DNA of 7,053 nt from Flavobacterium sp. (GTDB lineage: Bacteria > Bacteroidota > Bacteroidia > Flavobacteriales > Flavobacteriaceae): positions 1-7,053 of the forward strand of contig JALRGZ010000092.1 of NCBI GenBank assembly GCA_023253295.1. Reading direction: 5' to 3'. Positions 6,236-7,053 of this stretch are shown in pieces. Each line of letters opens with the position of its first letter. The first letter of the stretch is position 1. A program made the translations under genes and the position numbers. A model generated the notes under the pieces. It ran no database searches and was not told the origin of the DNA. It saw only the letters and a list, made by a program, of their open reading frames with translations.

Positions 6236-7053
6236 TTACATCATACCTGGCATTCCTCCGCCCATTGGCATTCCGCCACCGGCATTTTCTTCTTTAACGT
6301 CGATTAAAGCGCACTCGGTCGTTAAAATCATTCCTGAAACTGATGCTGCATTTTCTAATGCTACACGAGTTACTTTCTTAGGATCGATGATACCTGCTTT
6401 TAGCATGTCAACGTATTCGTTAGTTTTAGCGTTGTATCCAAAGTCACCTTTTCCTTCGGCTACTTTAGCTACAACTACTGAACCTTCAAGACCAGCATTC
6501 TCAACAATTGTTCTTAATGGAGCTTCGATAGCACGAGAAACGATTTGGATTCCGGTAGCTTCGTCAGCATTGTCAGCAACAAGAGTGCTTAATACCGATT
6601 TAGCTCTTAAAAGAGCTACACCACCACCAGCAACAATACCTTCTTCTACAGCAGCACGAGTTGCGTGTAAAGCATCATCCACACGGTCTTTTTTCTCTTT
6701 CATTTCTACTTCAGAAGCAGCTCCTACATAAAGTACAGCAACTCCACCAGCTAATTTAGCTAAACGCTCTTGTAATTTTTCTTTATCGTAGTCAGAAGTA
6801 GTTACTTCCATTTGACCTTTGATTTGGTTCACACGGTTTTTGATCATTTCTGCGTCACCAGAACCACTTACAACAGTTGTGTTGTCTTTGTCGATAGAAA
6901 CTCTTTTTGCGTTACCCAACATTTCGATAGTTGTGTTTTCAAGAGTGTATCCTCTTTCTTCAGAGATTACAGTTCCACCTGTTAAGATAGCGATATCTTC
7001 TAACATTGCTTTTCTTCTGTCTCCAAATCCAGGTGCTTTTACAGCAGCAATTT
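6236..7053 (-). CDS. groL: 60 kDa chaperonin GroEL, C-terminal half (5' end beyond the window)
   Basis: The visible 272 codons match the second half of GroEL, the ATP-driven folding chaperone that forms double heptameric rings capped by GroES in the cytosol. The frame enters from the right edge with IAAVKAPGFGDRRKAMLEDIA, so the ATG at 7006 is an internal Met (RRKAM), not the start. Conserved landmarks are TSDYDKEKLQERLAKLAGG, EMKEKKDRVDDALHATRAA, EEGIVAGGGVALLRA and AGIIDPKKVTR. The Asp of the last motif corresponds to the ATP-hydrolysis residue Asp398 of E. coli. It ends in a Gly/Met-rich tail (GGGMPMGGGMPGMM), as in most single-copy housekeeping GroELs. About half the usual length of some 540 residues is missing. 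groES would be expected upstream, outside the window. No frameshift or missing residue is seen. Confidence 0.98.
   Translation of the reverse strand, partial: IAAVKAPGFGDRRKAMLEDIAILTGGTVISEERGYTLENTTIEMLGNAKRVSIDKDNTTVVSGSGDAEMIKNRVNQIKGQMEVTTSDYDKEKLQERLAKLAGGVAVLYVGAASEVEMKEKKDRVDDALHATRAAVEEGIVAGGGVALLRAKSVLSTLVADNADEATGIQIVSRAIEAPLRTIVENAGLEGSVVVAKVAEGKGDFGYNAKTNEYVDMLKAGIIDPKKVTRVALENAASVSGMILTTECALIDVKEENAGGGMPMGGGMPGMM

Noticed and set aside
6387..6731. 114-codon plus-strand frame opposite groL
   Set aside because: It is a mirror of the highly biased groL codons; the Ser/Thr/Ala-rich product has no domain.
6236..7006. groL as a complete 256-residue protein starting at the ATG at 7006
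   Set aside because: The frame continues to the right edge with the conserved GroEL stretch VKAPGFGDRRKAM, so this Met is internal and the gene is simply cut by the window.

Overview
The window looks like chromosomal DNA from a member of the Flavobacteriaceae, most likely Flavobacterium or a close relative. The evidence is the AT-rich coding sequence, the pairing of XrtF exosortase with its flavobacterial partner protein, promoters with the Bacteroidota -7 consensus TAnnTTTG, weak or absent Shine-Dalgarno sites, TTG start codons, and a GroEL ending in a Gly/Met-rich tail. No tRNA, rRNA, CRISPR array or insertion sequence was seen. No gap between genes is longer than about 165 bases.

Left part (1-1982, all minus strand). 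The first 400 bases hold an open frame for a PD-(D/E)XK (RecB/Cas4-type) nuclease. It runs off the window edge, has no convincing start, and is richer in G+C (about 41% by hand count) than its surroundings, so it is probably a 5'-truncated remnant of phage-like DNA. Next come a GAF protein of the free methionine-(R)-sulfoxide reductase family, whose first conserved Cys is replaced by His, and an exported protein combining MORN/YwqK-like repeats with a TonB C-terminal domain.

Middle part (1983-5335). A compact divergent promoter region of about 100 bases holds an 18-base dyad. It lies exactly midway between two opposed -7 elements, one for the TonB/MORN gene and one for xrtF. XrtF and its partner membrane protein overlap by 11 bases and form a two-gene envelope protein-sorting unit. 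A second plus-strand unit follows, with its own likely promoter. It joins an ATP-cone/Mrr-like nuclease to a beta-CASP metallo-beta-lactamase RNase 15 bases downstream. This nucleotide-sensing nuclease plus RNase pair is the best candidate in the window for a poorly characterised system.

Right part (5336-7053). A DedA-family membrane protein converges with the 3' half of groL. A strong symmetrical hairpin between them can terminate transcription from both sides. groL runs off the right edge.
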